From Sporobolomyces roseus (lineage: Eukaryota > Basidiomycota > Microbotryomycetes > Sporidiobolales > Sporidiobolaceae): DNA of 64,000 bases. Position 1 is the stretch's first letter. Every line of letters starts with the position of its first letter. A program made the translations under genes and the position numbers. Positions 32,414 through 43,097 of the stretch are shown here, in pieces. The stretch spans positions 248,001 to 312,000 of the forward strand of contig JADILM010000001.1 in the NCBI GenBank assembly GCA_016617785.1. Reading direction: 5' to 3'. The notes below the pieces were generated by a model. That model was not told the DNA's origin. It worked only from the letters and a program-made list of their open reading frames with translations, and did not search any database.

Positions 32414-32924
32414 ATGGAATCGCTGTTTGCTTCGAAGCGTGAGTTCCCTCTCTCTCCTCTCGCGCTTTGCAGTCGATAGCTCACTTGGACTGATCAGACG
32501 ATAGTGCAGGCTCATTTGTGTCTGCCGATGTCTACATCTGCTTCCGTATCGATCGACTTTTCGTTTCGCTGCTTTCTCTTTTCTCCTTCTCGCTCTCGTC
32601 TCTAGTCTGTCGTTTCGGTCTCAGCTTAGGCTCAGTCAAGATCGGACCTCAAGATATGCAGGGAAGCGGCGGGACAAGCTGGTGCTGGATCTGGAGCTCA
32701 AGGATCAATCCATCGCAAAAGTGGGAAGCGAGACCAGGGTCCGACGTCGACGTCGAGCGGACTCCTCAGCTTCTATCGCTTTATTCAACGGAACATTTCC
32801 AATCGATCCCTTCTCGCTTGTGCTTGACCGCGAGGAGTACAAGAATGGTTTCTCACTTTCGCAATTCCCATCGGGTTATTCACTCGATCCAGACTTCGCG
32901 TGCGTTTTCGAGCTAACCCGGTGA
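32414..32924 (+). CDS. possible small Arg-rich protein, two exons
   Basis: Exons 32414–32438 and 32662–32924 join in phase 1 to 95 residues. The protein starts MESLFASKRKRRDKLVLDLE and continues as a basic stretch (VRRRRR), then FNGTFPIDPFSLVLDREEY and GYSLDPDFACVFELTR. The donor is GTGAGT and the acceptor ATATGCAG. The junction produces a smooth charged helix. The intron is long (223 nt), and alternative acceptors give other frames, so this is a weak call. No family recognised. Confidence 0.33.
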
Positions 32925-33393
32925 TTTTGCCTTCAATAGCCTAAACAAAGCTTCACTCGAGCAAGAAGAAGCCACCTTCTTACCCTTGCCGTTCCAGTAA
33001 TCGGGACTAGCTCGTTACCTTTCCTCGCATCAACTCAAACCCAGCGTTCACTTCTTGACCAATCCCCTTCGTCCTCACCGTATCGACTTCGGACCCCTCG
33101 CTCTCTGTCCTACAAACCTCTCCTTATCCCGCCGCTCCCTTTCTCTCCCTCCCTCCCGTGGTTTGCGATTCTCCGACGCATTCGACCTCTCACTTGCCTC
33201 TCTTGCCGAATCGACCCAGCTCTAGCTGTCTTCAACTAGGAGCTCGGATGCTCTACTGCTCGCGATTGAAAAAGACAGGTTCGGAGTTCCGCGGTCCAAC
33301 GGTTCTCTTACCGACCTCCTATCTCGCTCCGTCTCTTCCTCTCCTGACTCTCTCGCCCTCGCATCGGTCAATCACCCACTCAGCTGGCCAATC

Positions 33394-34543
33394 ATGCCCA
33401 ACTACAGTCACGATCTTGTCACAACCTCGATTGAAAGCGTTCTCACCACGCTGGAACAAATCAAGACAAACTGGTACCGCGATGACTTGGAGGAGGGTGA
33501 AAACAGCTTCATGAATGTTTGGTACATTCAGGCTTCACAGTCAATTCAGAGAAACTTGCAACTCCTATGTGGTCAAGAATACAACGAGCATCATTTCAAT
33601 CTTCGAGCGGAACACACTTTTCCAAAATACGAGCTAGCGACCGTCACAGACTATATCGAATTCTTAGCACACAATTCTGGACTGGGTCGCCTTTATGCGC
33701 TGCCCTCACACCTGGTGCGTAACTGGTGAATACTTCTCATTCCGATATATTTCGAATTCTAATTTTTGTCGCACACAGCCTTGCTTTGGCCACGTCTCTG
33801 AAACTGACCTTCAAGAATGGAACATACACTTCTTCAAAGGGCATCACATATTGTCACATCTGCTTGTGAGTTTGTTTCCTACTCGTCTTGGCCTGAGGAA
33901 GTCCGACCTCAAACCCTTTTTCTCAATTCAGGTCAATTTTGGACTCTTTCGCATCCAAAGCGCTCTCTTACACAAACAACAGCACACACCCTTACCCTCG
34001 TGGAAGTTTGCCGCTGAGTGGATTCAACATTTCTCACCCGGATCCAATTGGGATCAACTTGTTCACAAACCCATCCTTTCAGCAGTGATATCTGAATGGC
34101 GTCATCTCGAGCTTGTCGGTCAGTGGCAGGTACTCAGTGACCTTAGTGAGCTCTGGGAAAGGGTCTTTCAAGGGCAGCTGATCAGAGCACCAGAAGATCT
34201 GAAGTACTACATCACAAACTGTTTGATTTTGAATGTGCGCTCCTTCTCCGGATCATAATAATAGGTTCTCACCAGTAGTAGACTGACAGCTTCATGCTAT
34301 AGGGTTCGGCGTCTGATTATATCAGGTTCAACGAGGGGAGTCTGAAGATATTCCGTGCTGCAGGCTTCGCCGTTTCAGCGGTCAGTTCCGCGACTTGCTC
34401 TCAAGCTTACCAGTACTCTCCTCCTGATCAGTGTTTCTGAGTATCTACAGACCCAATATCGAAGCTCAATGTCACATTCTTTCACTCACTCTGTCAACAG
34501 ATTCTTCCCTCGAGCTCGCTCGCTCTCCAGTAGTCCTTTGTAG
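33394..34543 (+). CDS. unrecognised protein, paralog of the gene at 39593
   Basis: Five exons, all phase 0: 33394–33714, 33779–33865, 33932–34234, 34303–34380 and 34451–34543; 293 residues. Internal segments match the gene at 39593–40784. After the first intron both begin P-x-x-G. After the second intron one reads NFGLFRIQSALL and the other VPLFRISHRIL, and then PSWKFAAEWIQHF aligns with THLRAMEEYVYF. The last exons also align (QYRSSMSHSFTHSV against QQAIASRAFRSLSH). The first two intron positions and the last are shared. The middle is rich in Trp and aromatic residues (SNWDQLV, SEWRHLEL, SELWERVF) and looks helical. No known domain recognised. It lies inside the repeat-bounded block. Confidence 0.72.
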
Positions 34544-35201
34544 ATCATCCCTCCTTCCTCACATCCTACTCTTCTGCACTTTCACCCTCTCTTCACTCCT
34601 GTTTCGCTCTCATCCTTTCCTGGCCGAATGAAAAGCTGAAACCACGTTCCAGTCTTTCTATGTTGCTTTTATGGAACTCACCGTCGATTGATCAATGTAT
34701 GAGAGAATGAGGAGAGAACGCAGAAACTAAATGAGTTGAATCGTAATCTCGGTTATAGACTAGCCTCTCGTCCCTGCAGTATAGCCCGCTGTGGAGAGAC
34801 AGGTGCACGAAAGAGAGGACGGCTTGATGGGGTAAGGGGAACGGTCTCAGGTAGGAGGACACGGGACGAGATTGAGAATAAGCAAGCTATTCTTTCTTGC
34901 AGACGATGCAATCCTCATTCATGCTTTCATTTGGAAGAGGGAAAGTAGCCGGGATGTCAAGTACATTACATGGTCGAAGTACAGGAGAAAGCAGAAGGAG
35001 AACAGATGGGACAAGTGGAGAGGCGAGGCAAAAACAAGGAAGCACAAGGGGAACGTCGTTTCGCAAGCGAGCTCGAGTCAAGGACAAGGCTGCGCGCTTG
35101 ACCTGAGCACGCAAGTTACAGCTAGTCAACTCTGCTGATGGGACAGAAGAGGGGAGAGCTGGAGAGCAAAAAGTAGAATTATGAAGAAACGAAGCAAAAA
35201 A
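34544..35201. other. intergenic left of the right repeat arm
   Basis: About 660 bp between the paralog gene and the inverted-repeat arm. Short open frames on both strands overlap each other and are not supported. Confidence 0.35.
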
Positions 35202-35576
35202 AAGGGGGCCGAGCAGGGAATTGAACCCTGGACCTCGCCCAAATGAGTGCAGAACCCTAAGGGCGAATCATACTACTAGACCACACGGCCTGAATGATTC
35301 GATGAAGCCCGTCGCGAGAAAAAGCGTATATACTTGTTGAGCAGTCTCTGGACATCCTCTTCATCCTCAGAGAACCGAGGAACGATCCAGAGAGTACCGC
35401 TGAGATAGGAATCAAACACTCGTGAGTTTGAACGTGTCTTTGTTCTTCGAGGACGAACTTTGAAAGCGGTTGAATCACTTTGCATTCTTCCCTCTCACTT
35501 CTCACTTCTCACTTCAAACCAACAGACCTCCTCCTCGAATACTTCAGGACTACTAGATACCACCTCAAGATCGATC
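35202..35576. repeat. right arm of long inverted repeat (tRNA-Pro bearing)
   Basis: Reverse complement of 21978–22352. The arm ends 146 bp upstream of the CTF8 start codon. The pair of arms is 12.85 kb apart (22353–35201). Confidence 0.9.
35206..35290 (-). tRNA. tRNA-Pro(AGG) with 13-nt intron, second copy
   Basis: Same sequence as the tRNA at 22264–22348, on the opposite strand. It has the same AGG anticodon, the same intron, and the same A at position 18. Confidence 0.85.
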
Positions 35577-35722
35577 GGAAGCAACACGGTGAACAGCTGA
35601 TTTCCTTCCATCCCTTACCCAACTTTCACGTCGGCTCGCGTCCTCCCTCTTTCCCTTAGCCCCCTTCTCTGCCGCTCCTGCCACTCCCTCGCAACCCTGA
35701 GCACGCCACTGAAACCGCTCCG

Positions 35723-36516
35723 ATGCGACTACCACTCCAAATCTCTCCATCCTTCACTTCCCAACTTCCGCTCTCCGAATCTTCCCCTTCAGACCCTCCG
35801 CTACTCTTCATCGACCAAGAATCGTTCATTGTCGAATTACAAGGGAAACTGGATCTACCAGAAGGGGAAGCGGAGGAAGATGGAATGGGTGCGGGAGACG
35901 AGGCGAGTAGATTGAGAGGGAGTAGAGTTGGGAAGATTGATTTGAGTGATCCGGTCAGTACGACGTATCTCTCTACTGCGGCGTGATTCGCTCCGAGGAA
36001 CGCTGCGAAAAACGGAGAGACGGCGAGCAAAGAGAGAGAGAGGAACGATCGGAAGATGACAAAGGAGGGATTTCCAAGAGAAGACCCGACACCAACCTGA
36101 ATTGCGTGCTGACTGTTCTATTTCTCGTTGGAAATCTATAGAAGAAACCGACGATGAGAATCGCTCACCACCGACTCGAAGGGAAACTCGAAACTCTCCT
36201 TACTCCCTACGCATTGTTACGAACAACACGAAGACCTCGTTCTCCTCCTCCTCCCGACGCCTCTCCGGAACCTTCCTCGAAACGACAGCGTCTCGACGCA
36301 GGGCAAGAAGGGAATGAAGACGATGGATCGACGACAGAGATACATATTGTCGGATTGATTCGGAAAAAGATCGTGTTCAACAAGAGACCGGAACCATTGA
36401 TCGAGATCAGCTCGGAGGCGGATCCGGTGCAGGGCGTAGTCGGAGAGGGGAAGAAAGAGAAGGAAGCGAAGAGGGGACCGAAAGGATTGTTGGGATCCAC
36501 GGGAGGGAAACGATGA
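35723..36516 (+). CDS. CTF8: Ctf8, alternative RFC clamp-loader subunit
   Basis: Two exons, 35723–35953 and 36142–36516, give 201 residues. The family hallmark crosses the intron: FIVELQGKLDLP and GKIDLSDP in exon 1, then KKPTMRIAHHRLEGKLETL in exon 2, and IVGLIRKKIVFNKRPEPLIE near the C-terminus. Ctf8 joins Ctf18 and Dcc1 to form the alternative clamp loader needed for sister-chromatid cohesion. The donor is GTCAGT. A Pro/Ser/Lys-rich insertion of about 40 residues splits the C-terminal part. The promoter region abuts the right inverted-repeat arm. Confidence 0.9.
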
Positions 36517-36673
36517 GAATCGTGAAAAGACGGGGAGAATGCTTGCTAAAGAGGTTTCGTACGCAGTCCTTGTTTGTTGTCAACATTACTTGCGAGCATC
36601 TATGAAGCTTTCTCACGGCATGAAGTGCGAGAAGACCACTAGACCTGAATCCGAGCATTCGAATTGCGAAAAG

Positions 36674-37850
36674 TCAATTCCGATTCGATTGCGTTTTGAC
36701 ACTACCAACCTTGACCTTCTGTCCCGCCTGTAGTATCCGAATGACCTGTACATCGAGCCCCTCTGGATCAGCCTCCCTCCCTTCCTCGAAGCTAGCGAGG
36801 AGACGGGGAAGCGAAACGTACCTGATCAATCTCGCAAAACCAAGCGAAACCTTTCAGTTTAGTCCTGTTAGAGCTCGTCGTCGCTGATGGCGGAGCGTTA
36901 AAGGATGACGGGACGGAGGGACGGTATTTGACGGAGCCGGGGAAGGGGAGTGGGAGGGAAAGGAGGTGAAGGTGTAGATGATTCACCTGTACATTTTTTT
37001 AAACGATTTGGTGAGTCTAAGCGTCAACTGTCGAGAGGAGTGAGAGCTTACGGAGAAGAATCTACTCGAGAGAGAAGATCGCACAGGAGAGAAAATCAGA
37101 ATCAGTGCGAACGATTGAATCGATTTCGATTCGAGAACTCACGGAGGTATGTGAAATCCGAGTCTGTAGCAAGAGATCATTATTGAGCGTTCACTGAGTG
37201 TCGAGACCTGAGTAAGCGACGAACCTTTGTTGTCCTTCTTGAACCCCGACTTTCGCGAGAGTCGCTTGACCTACGGTTTTCATTCTCAGCACTGTTTGCC
37301 CTCTGAGAGACGGTCAGACGATTGAAGACGGTTTGTCAGAATAGCAGCTCAGGCTCACGCATATCAGTGTCGAGGATGGAAAGCGTTTTGACGTTATCTG
37401 ACCCCTCACAACCGAATGAAAGGGTCAGTCGAAATCGAAGAAACACTTTCGACGGATTGAGACGCACCGATATGTCGCTTCGGTATAGCCAATAGATGTA
37501 CCTTACTCCCTGGACTCCGGTCTCTAAAGATGACAAACTCGTCGTCCTGTTGTTACTCAGGCAGGTATGAGCCGATTTCAAACGAACGAACGAATGAACG
37601 AATCGGGGAGAAACGTACCTCATGTACGACGTTGAAGTCTGGTGATGTGGTCGTCACACCGCAAAAGATACAACCCTCCTTTGTACCATCTTGGTTGAGC
37701 GTCGTAGGTTGATTAGCCAGCGCTGTTGTCGAGTTGAGATGAGGGGGAGAAGGAGGTCGAGATTCCAATGGGAGCGCAACGGCTTGAGATGAGGTTGACG
37801 AGAAGTTGAAGCAGTCACTGAACCAGGAAGCCAGAATGTAAGCTAAGCAA
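36674..37850 (-). CDS. HIT-domain (histidine triad) nucleotide-binding protein
   Basis: Exons from the 3' side of the gene start: about 37850–37619 (5' limit not resolved), 37546–37468, 37397–37359, 37300–37225, 37163–37143, 37061–37052 (10 nt), 36986–36822 and 36727–36674. The protein reads GCIFCG (zinc-type start of HIT proteins), DDEFVIFRDRSPGSKVHLLA, IPKRHIDNVKTL and, after the microexon, PPFFSVNHLHLHLL. HLHLH is the H-x-H-x-H triad. A C-terminal GFAWFCEID follows, as in Hint3-like fungal proteins. It should hydrolyse nucleoside phosphoramidates or adenylates. No in-frame ATG exists between the Cys motif and the divergent OPI3 start codon, so the true start lies in an unseen exon or uses another codon. 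Confidence 0.8.
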
Positions 37851-37946
37851 GTGATGAGGAAGCCGGAGGTCAAGTTGCGAAAGGGAAACGGGACTCGGAG
37901 CGAGAGGAAATTAGTTTCTCCCTCCACCTCGACCGCTTCCAAGAAG

Positions 37947-39137
37947 ATGACTAGCTTGTTGGAATACGTAGACTTCAGCCAGAAGTCACTATGGATCGCA
38001 GTAGGCAGTATCATCTTTGTGAGTCCTCTTTTCCAAAGCTCCACATCATCAACCTCTCCCGACTTCTCTCTCTCTACTCCTGCTGGCCTGCTGAGAGTAC
38101 ACGAATGAGTAGAATCCACTGTTCTGGAATATTGTAGCTCGTCAAGGTGAGTCTCCCTCTCTTCGCTATCTTTCGCTCGACAAAAACTCATTTGCTCTCC
38201 TCTGCGCATGCTTCTGGCAATAAGAGTACAAGAACAAGATTCTAACCAAGCTGGCGTTCGGCAAACCCTACCTGGGATGCTACGGTCTAGCATTCACGAT
38301 CTTCTCACTTGGAATCCTTCGCGACCATCTGTTCGTCCCCTCTTTTTCCTCCCTCTTTCTTCTGGAGTTGAACATCCTTCTCCTCACGCGATAGCTATCA
38401 AAAAGCTCTATCAGAGCAACCCACGCACCCTTCGCTTCACTACACCGAATTCAAACTCGTCGCAGGATTGGCTTTTGCAGTCGGAGGGATTCTGGTTGTG
38501 ACCTCTATGTGGGCTCTAGGGGTTACGGGTACTTACTTGGGTGATTACTTCGTACGTCGGATCGCATTCGTCCCTTTCAGCGAGAGCCGAAAGAGCTGAT
38601 TTTGCGATCGGGTTTGTTTCGTTTGTCGTTTTTAGGGAATCTTGATGGACGTAGGTTCTCGAACCGCTCTTTCTCACAAATCCGGGTTCAGAAGCTGATA
38701 AAGTGTCATATGAGAATAGGAGAAAGTCGAATCATTCCCTTTCAACGTCACCTCGAACCCAATGTATTACGGATCAACTCTTTCTTTCCTCGCGACTGCT
38801 CTTTGGTAAGCTCCATGTTCTTCTTTTCTCTACTTTAGTTGATTCTGACTCAAAGTCATGCATAGGTATGAATCGCCTACTGGTCTGCTCCTCACAGTCC
38901 TCGTTTTCGTCGAATACAAAATCGCTCTCCTTTTCGAAGAGTCAGTCTCACGATCTTCCTTCCTCGTCTTCCCTGTGGGCGTCTACTGATCTGTTCTTCC
39001 TATTCAGGCCCTTCACTGGCGAGATCTACGCGAAACGAGAACGTGCAAGAGCTGCTGGAAAAGGGAACGAAGTAGCAGTACCTTCAGGATCCTCCTCTGC
39101 ACTCCGATCTTCCCGACGCAATGGTGGAGAACTCTAG
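37947..39137 (+). CDS. OPI3: phospholipid N-methyltransferase Opi3
   Basis: Eight exons, 37947–38018, 38113–38146, 38225–38330, 38395–38551, 38636–38650, 38720–38805, 38866–38940 and 39008–39137, give 224 residues. Conserved stretches are NPLFWNIVARQEYKNKILTK, CYGLAFTIFSLGILRD, GVTGTYLGDYFGILMDEKVE, FPFNVTSNPMYYGSTLSFLA and LLFEEPFTGEIYAKRERAR. These are the SAM-binding and membrane segments of the PEMT/Opi3 family, which makes phosphatidylcholine by methylation at the ER. Four membrane helices are visible. Intron 3 uses a GTTCGT donor. The fifth exon is only 15 nt. Confidence 0.94.
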
Positions 39138-39592
39138 ATCAGTCATCTCTTGATATCCTCAACGGATCCTCACGACCACCAAAACAAAGGTTTCCTCGTC
39201 AACCGAAGCGTTTACTTCTTCGACACATCAAAATCCTTAGATAATCCACCTCAATTCATTACGATACCACCCTGTTGATGTGTTTCAACTCACTCACTCA
39301 TTTCCAGTTGTTGTAGATACTCCCTTTACCCTTCCCTTCCTTACATTCAACACCTTTTTGTCGATTAAACGCATGTTCAACACAGGAAACCTATACCAAA
39401 CTTACCTCTCTTATCGTTTCGCCTTCGATTCACAAACTGATGTCGCTGCTTACTCGGAAGTACTCAAGCTATCTCGGTTGGCAACGGTTAGAGAACGGGA
39501 TTTCCGCGGGCCTCTAACGCCTTGACAACCACTCTTTCTTCTTTTCCTTCTCTCTCCTCTTGTCCTCTCCTCTCCTCTTCCTCCCTCTCGAC
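39138..39592. other. intergenic, no gene seen
   Basis: 455 bp between OPI3 and the next plus-strand gene; a pyrimidine-rich run of TCTCCTCT just before 39593 resembles other leader regions here. Confidence 0.35.
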
Positions 39593-40784
39593 ATGTCCAA
39601 CTCAGGCGCTATCACGCTTGCTCACACGGACGAGTTCAGGGTGATCCTCAGTTCGTTTTCGTCAATCGCCAAAGATGTCCTCGAGCCATTGAGGGACCGA
39701 TACCTCCTGTTTGTCTCCCAGAATCTCGGCGTTACCTCTGGACGTGAGGAGCGACAATGGGTGTACAATTGGTTCGCAGGAGCAACTCGGTTTTTCTCGT
39801 TGACCTCGAACACGATTTCACTATCATCCACTGAACCGGACCCAAGCAAACGATACTTTGCACGATTCGAGATCGACCAGATTAACCAAGTTGTCGCCGA
39901 GACATGTCAGCTGCTTCGAGCAGGGCGGCCAGTTACAACACCTTTAAAAGGACTCGTGAGTTGAATTCATCTTGCCTCCTCAGTCTGAGTGCTGACTTTG
40001 CCACCTTCCCCCACAGCCCTTCATCGGTGATGCCAATTCGCTCTCGCCCCATCAAAGGGAGCATGTCAAAGCTTATAGCTTGATTTCGGTACGAAGCTTT
40101 CTTTCGACTTCGTTCCCGATCGGTCTAACGCTTCAACTCTCTCTCCGCGCCTCGAAATACAGCTTCTCGTACCCCTATTTCGAATCAGCCATCGTATTCT
40201 ACGCCCGCGTCACGCTCCGACCCATCTGCGCGCTATGGAGGAATACGTTTATTTCTATCAACAATCCGAGTTGAGACCGCTTTTGGAAGAGCTCGTTCGC
40301 TTCTTCCGCGATTACTTGCCCTTGTATCCAGCACAATTCCAGCTCGAAGTCTGCCGTGAAGTGTCAAGGCTGTGCACTGTGATCAAGGACTTTCGACCTT
40401 CGTTTTCGCACTTCAAGAAGATTCTCGACGATAACTGGAGAGGCTACGCTCTTGAACCAGTGAGCGGCCTTCCACTACACTCCATTCTTGTTCTCTATAA
40501 CGAATTATCGGCTCGTCAGGAACGATCGGATGCTCCACGGCGGTCGCAGCGTGTCGAGCCAAACCCATTTTTACCGCATTTGAGCAACCTGATTCGACAA
40601 TCGCGTATCCAGGTAAGTCCATCTATTAAATCCTAGCGGCTATCTCACTGACTTGGATCGTTTGCCGGTCGATCTACAGGACCAGCAGGCGATTGCCTCT
40701 CGAGCCTTTCGCTCGCTTTCGCATCGAAACCCAAATTTGTCCACTCGTCGGAATCTCATCTACGACGACGCTCAGTCTCCATAG
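39593..40784 (+). CDS. unrecognised protein, paralog of the gene at 33394
   Basis: Four phase-0 exons, 39593–39955, 40017–40088, 40163–40612 and 40680–40784, give 329 residues. The layout mirrors the 33394 gene: a first exon of about 110–120 codons, an intron before P-x-x-G, then one before a segment ending LFRI, and a short basic last exon. Helical, aromatic-rich text such as WVYNWFAGATRFF, EELVRFFRDYLPLYPAQFQL and DFRPSFSHFKKILDDNWRGY is seen. No catalytic motif or known domain is recognised. The tail is basic (RAFRSLSHRN). Short introns with typical GTGAGT, GTACGA and GTAAGT donors. Confidence 0.75.
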
Positions 40785-41228
40785 CCTCTCTACAGAATCA
40801 GTCCTTTGTTCGACCCTCGACCTTCATCACTCTTGATTCTTCTAACTTCGTTTGCCGATTCATTCGCAACTTTTCAGAAGTGTCCACGATTTCATATCGG
40901 CCATTGTGAGCTACCATATCATGCGTAGTCCGAATATCGTTACTCAGAGAGAAACGTAGACCTTGGCACGATGAATCGAAAGTTTGAATGCAGTTAAGTT
41001 GAGGGCAAACGACGAAAAGAACGAAATACGAGAAACATTTGCATCCCTACATCAAGGTAGAATATAGAGAAACGAAAACGACATAGAGACAAGGCTTGAT
41101 ATGCTATTGCGAAAGATAAGCTTTAGAGAAGAAGAGGGGTAAAAAAACAAAGGTGTAGCGAAATCGATCCAGTGAAAGATGTCGCTAACGAGAGGGTATA
41201 TATCGCAAGGGTAGTCGAGAAGTAGTGT
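40785..41228. other. convergent 3' region, no gene seen
   Basis: About 440 bp between two converging genes. AT-richer with AAA runs around 41130; likely UTRs and terminators. Confidence 0.35.
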
Positions 41229-42705
41229 CTATGCGTGGCATTTGCGGTTATTGCCGTATCTGTCGAAACCAAGAGCAATGAGTACAGTGTCGAAAAAGGT
41301 TGTCGAGCGTAGAGAATAGTTTCGACTCACCTGAAGATTGTAGCAGGATCCAAAGCTTCGGGATCAAACACGTCCTCCCAAATTTCCTCACCTTGAGCTC
41401 TCCTAATCCTCTCGACCGTACTATCCATCAACAGACCCCTCCATTTACTTCCAATCCCTTTCTGAATATCACTCGGCCCGTCTTTTCGTTGAATGATCAG
41501 TGGAGGTTCGACGGAGAAGGATTTGAGAAGATCGAATTGAATGAAAGAGGGGACGGCGGTGTCGACGGCGGTTTGGTAGGCTGTCCAAGGGTTTAGAATT
41601 AGGGAGAGGAGTCGTCGAGCTCCTGAAGAGGAGAGGGCGTAGGCGTGTAAGCAGAGAGGAACGGTCGAGCGATGAAGGTGGGGATGTAAGTACTGTGGTT
41701 CTGTGGGAAGGATTCCATCGACATCAGTAAAGAAGCAGTTCAGCATGATGTTGTAGCGAAATTCGAACGAACGAAGGAGTTCCTTCCCCCAACAATGACC
41801 GAGCAAAGTTGCATCCCAATCCTTCGGTAACCTCCTCTCTATCCTACTCCACAGCCTCTGTAGATCCCACTCGACGTCGACATCATCTTCGAGAATCAAA
41901 GCGCTCTTATCCCGATTCTTCGAAATCATCTTCATCGCTCTCGTATGGCCCCAAAACGTCGATATAACTCCCTCATTGACCTGTCTCCCTGGTATCCGTT
42001 CGTTCTGATCGTAGAGTGCTTCAGTGATGTTGATGTTTGGATTCGAAGGTTTGAGGAGATAGAGAGTGTTTGATTCGTCGTGTGCTTCGAGGTGAGAGAT
42101 CCAATCTCCGGAAGGAAAGCGTGGGTCGATGAGAGGAGGAAAAGGGGTCGGCGAGTCGGGAGATGGGGTTTGAACGAGCCAGTCATTGCCAACATGTAAT
42201 CCTCCTAACGAACTTTCGGGAACTCCTCGAACTTGAGCCTATAACCCGCTTCTTTCCGCTTAGCTCGCGCTCGAGACAGACAAAGAGTAAATGATAGAGT
42301 GCTCACCATGATTCTCAGTCGTTCTTTCCTGACTTCTACAGCTCTCTCTGCGATCCATTTAATGAAAGGTTCGTCCTTATTAACAGCATCGACGAAAGTG
42401 ATCTTCAACCCATGAGCTCTCGCTAGTTGTTCCATCTGTTGCCTCCTATCATGTCGAGTCGGCAAGCTGAGTACGTATATATGATTGAAAGTGAGAGTTT
42501 GTGAATGAACTATTTGACTAGCAGGGGATGTAGTCTTCTCTAGGTGATTCCGATAGTTCAGGGAGTTGCTTGGATCCGATATGAAGCTAGACAAGTTGGT
42601 AGCGAGGGGTATTCGCGTTGAGGAGTGTTGGAGAGAGTAAGTCGAGATGAGGAGGAATAAGATGAGTCCTGCCGCTACCCACGAATAGCTCGTCCGACTC
42701 AACAT
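41229..42705 (-). CDS. GT25-family glycosyltransferase, type II membrane protein
   Basis: Exons 42705–42307, 42238–41331 and 41259–41229 give 445 residues. A signal anchor lies at about residues 8–24 (YSWVAAGLILFLLISTYSL). GT25 features follow: NHIYVLSLPTRHDRRQQMEQ, then ALILEDDVDVEWDLQRLW with the metal-binding E-D-D, and SSGARRLLSLI. This family includes LPS galactosyltransferases of bacteria and collagen galactosyltransferases; fungal members are Golgi enzymes of unknown acceptor. The second exon is set by acceptor GTTATAG because only that keeps the GGLHVGNDWLVQ segment in frame. The third exon encodes only a 10-residue tail. Confidence 0.85.
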
Positions 42706-43097
42706 ACCCTCGAGTATTCGTTGGCCAGTCTGAGCGTGTAGATTGTCGTGGATTGAGGTGAAGAGGTGAAAAGGAAAGGTTCGTTCATTTTTCTCAAATT
42801 TCGCAAGGTCCTTTGTTCTATTCAAGCAGTTCTTTCGTAACCCCACTCCGATCGAGTGGTTTGGGGTCAATGAGGAGCGTGTGACCCAGTCCTCCCTGAA
42901 TAGCGAGAAAGCTCGAGCGGGAATAAGGTCGAAATCGCTCGCGAGAATCTTCTCAGCTCTCCCTTCATCCTCTCATCAAGCCCGAAGCTCTGGTTGAAGA
43001 CGTAGATGATAAAGTATGCGTCTATATTCGATCGACCCATCCCCATTCCTATTCTATACTGAACTTTTTCCCCTCGTTGGACTTCCTTCTTCCCTTT
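42706..43097. other. GT25 promoter and permease 3' region
   Basis: 392 bp between two minus-strand genes. A TATATT-like stretch occurs near 43020; no gene seen. Confidence 0.35.
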
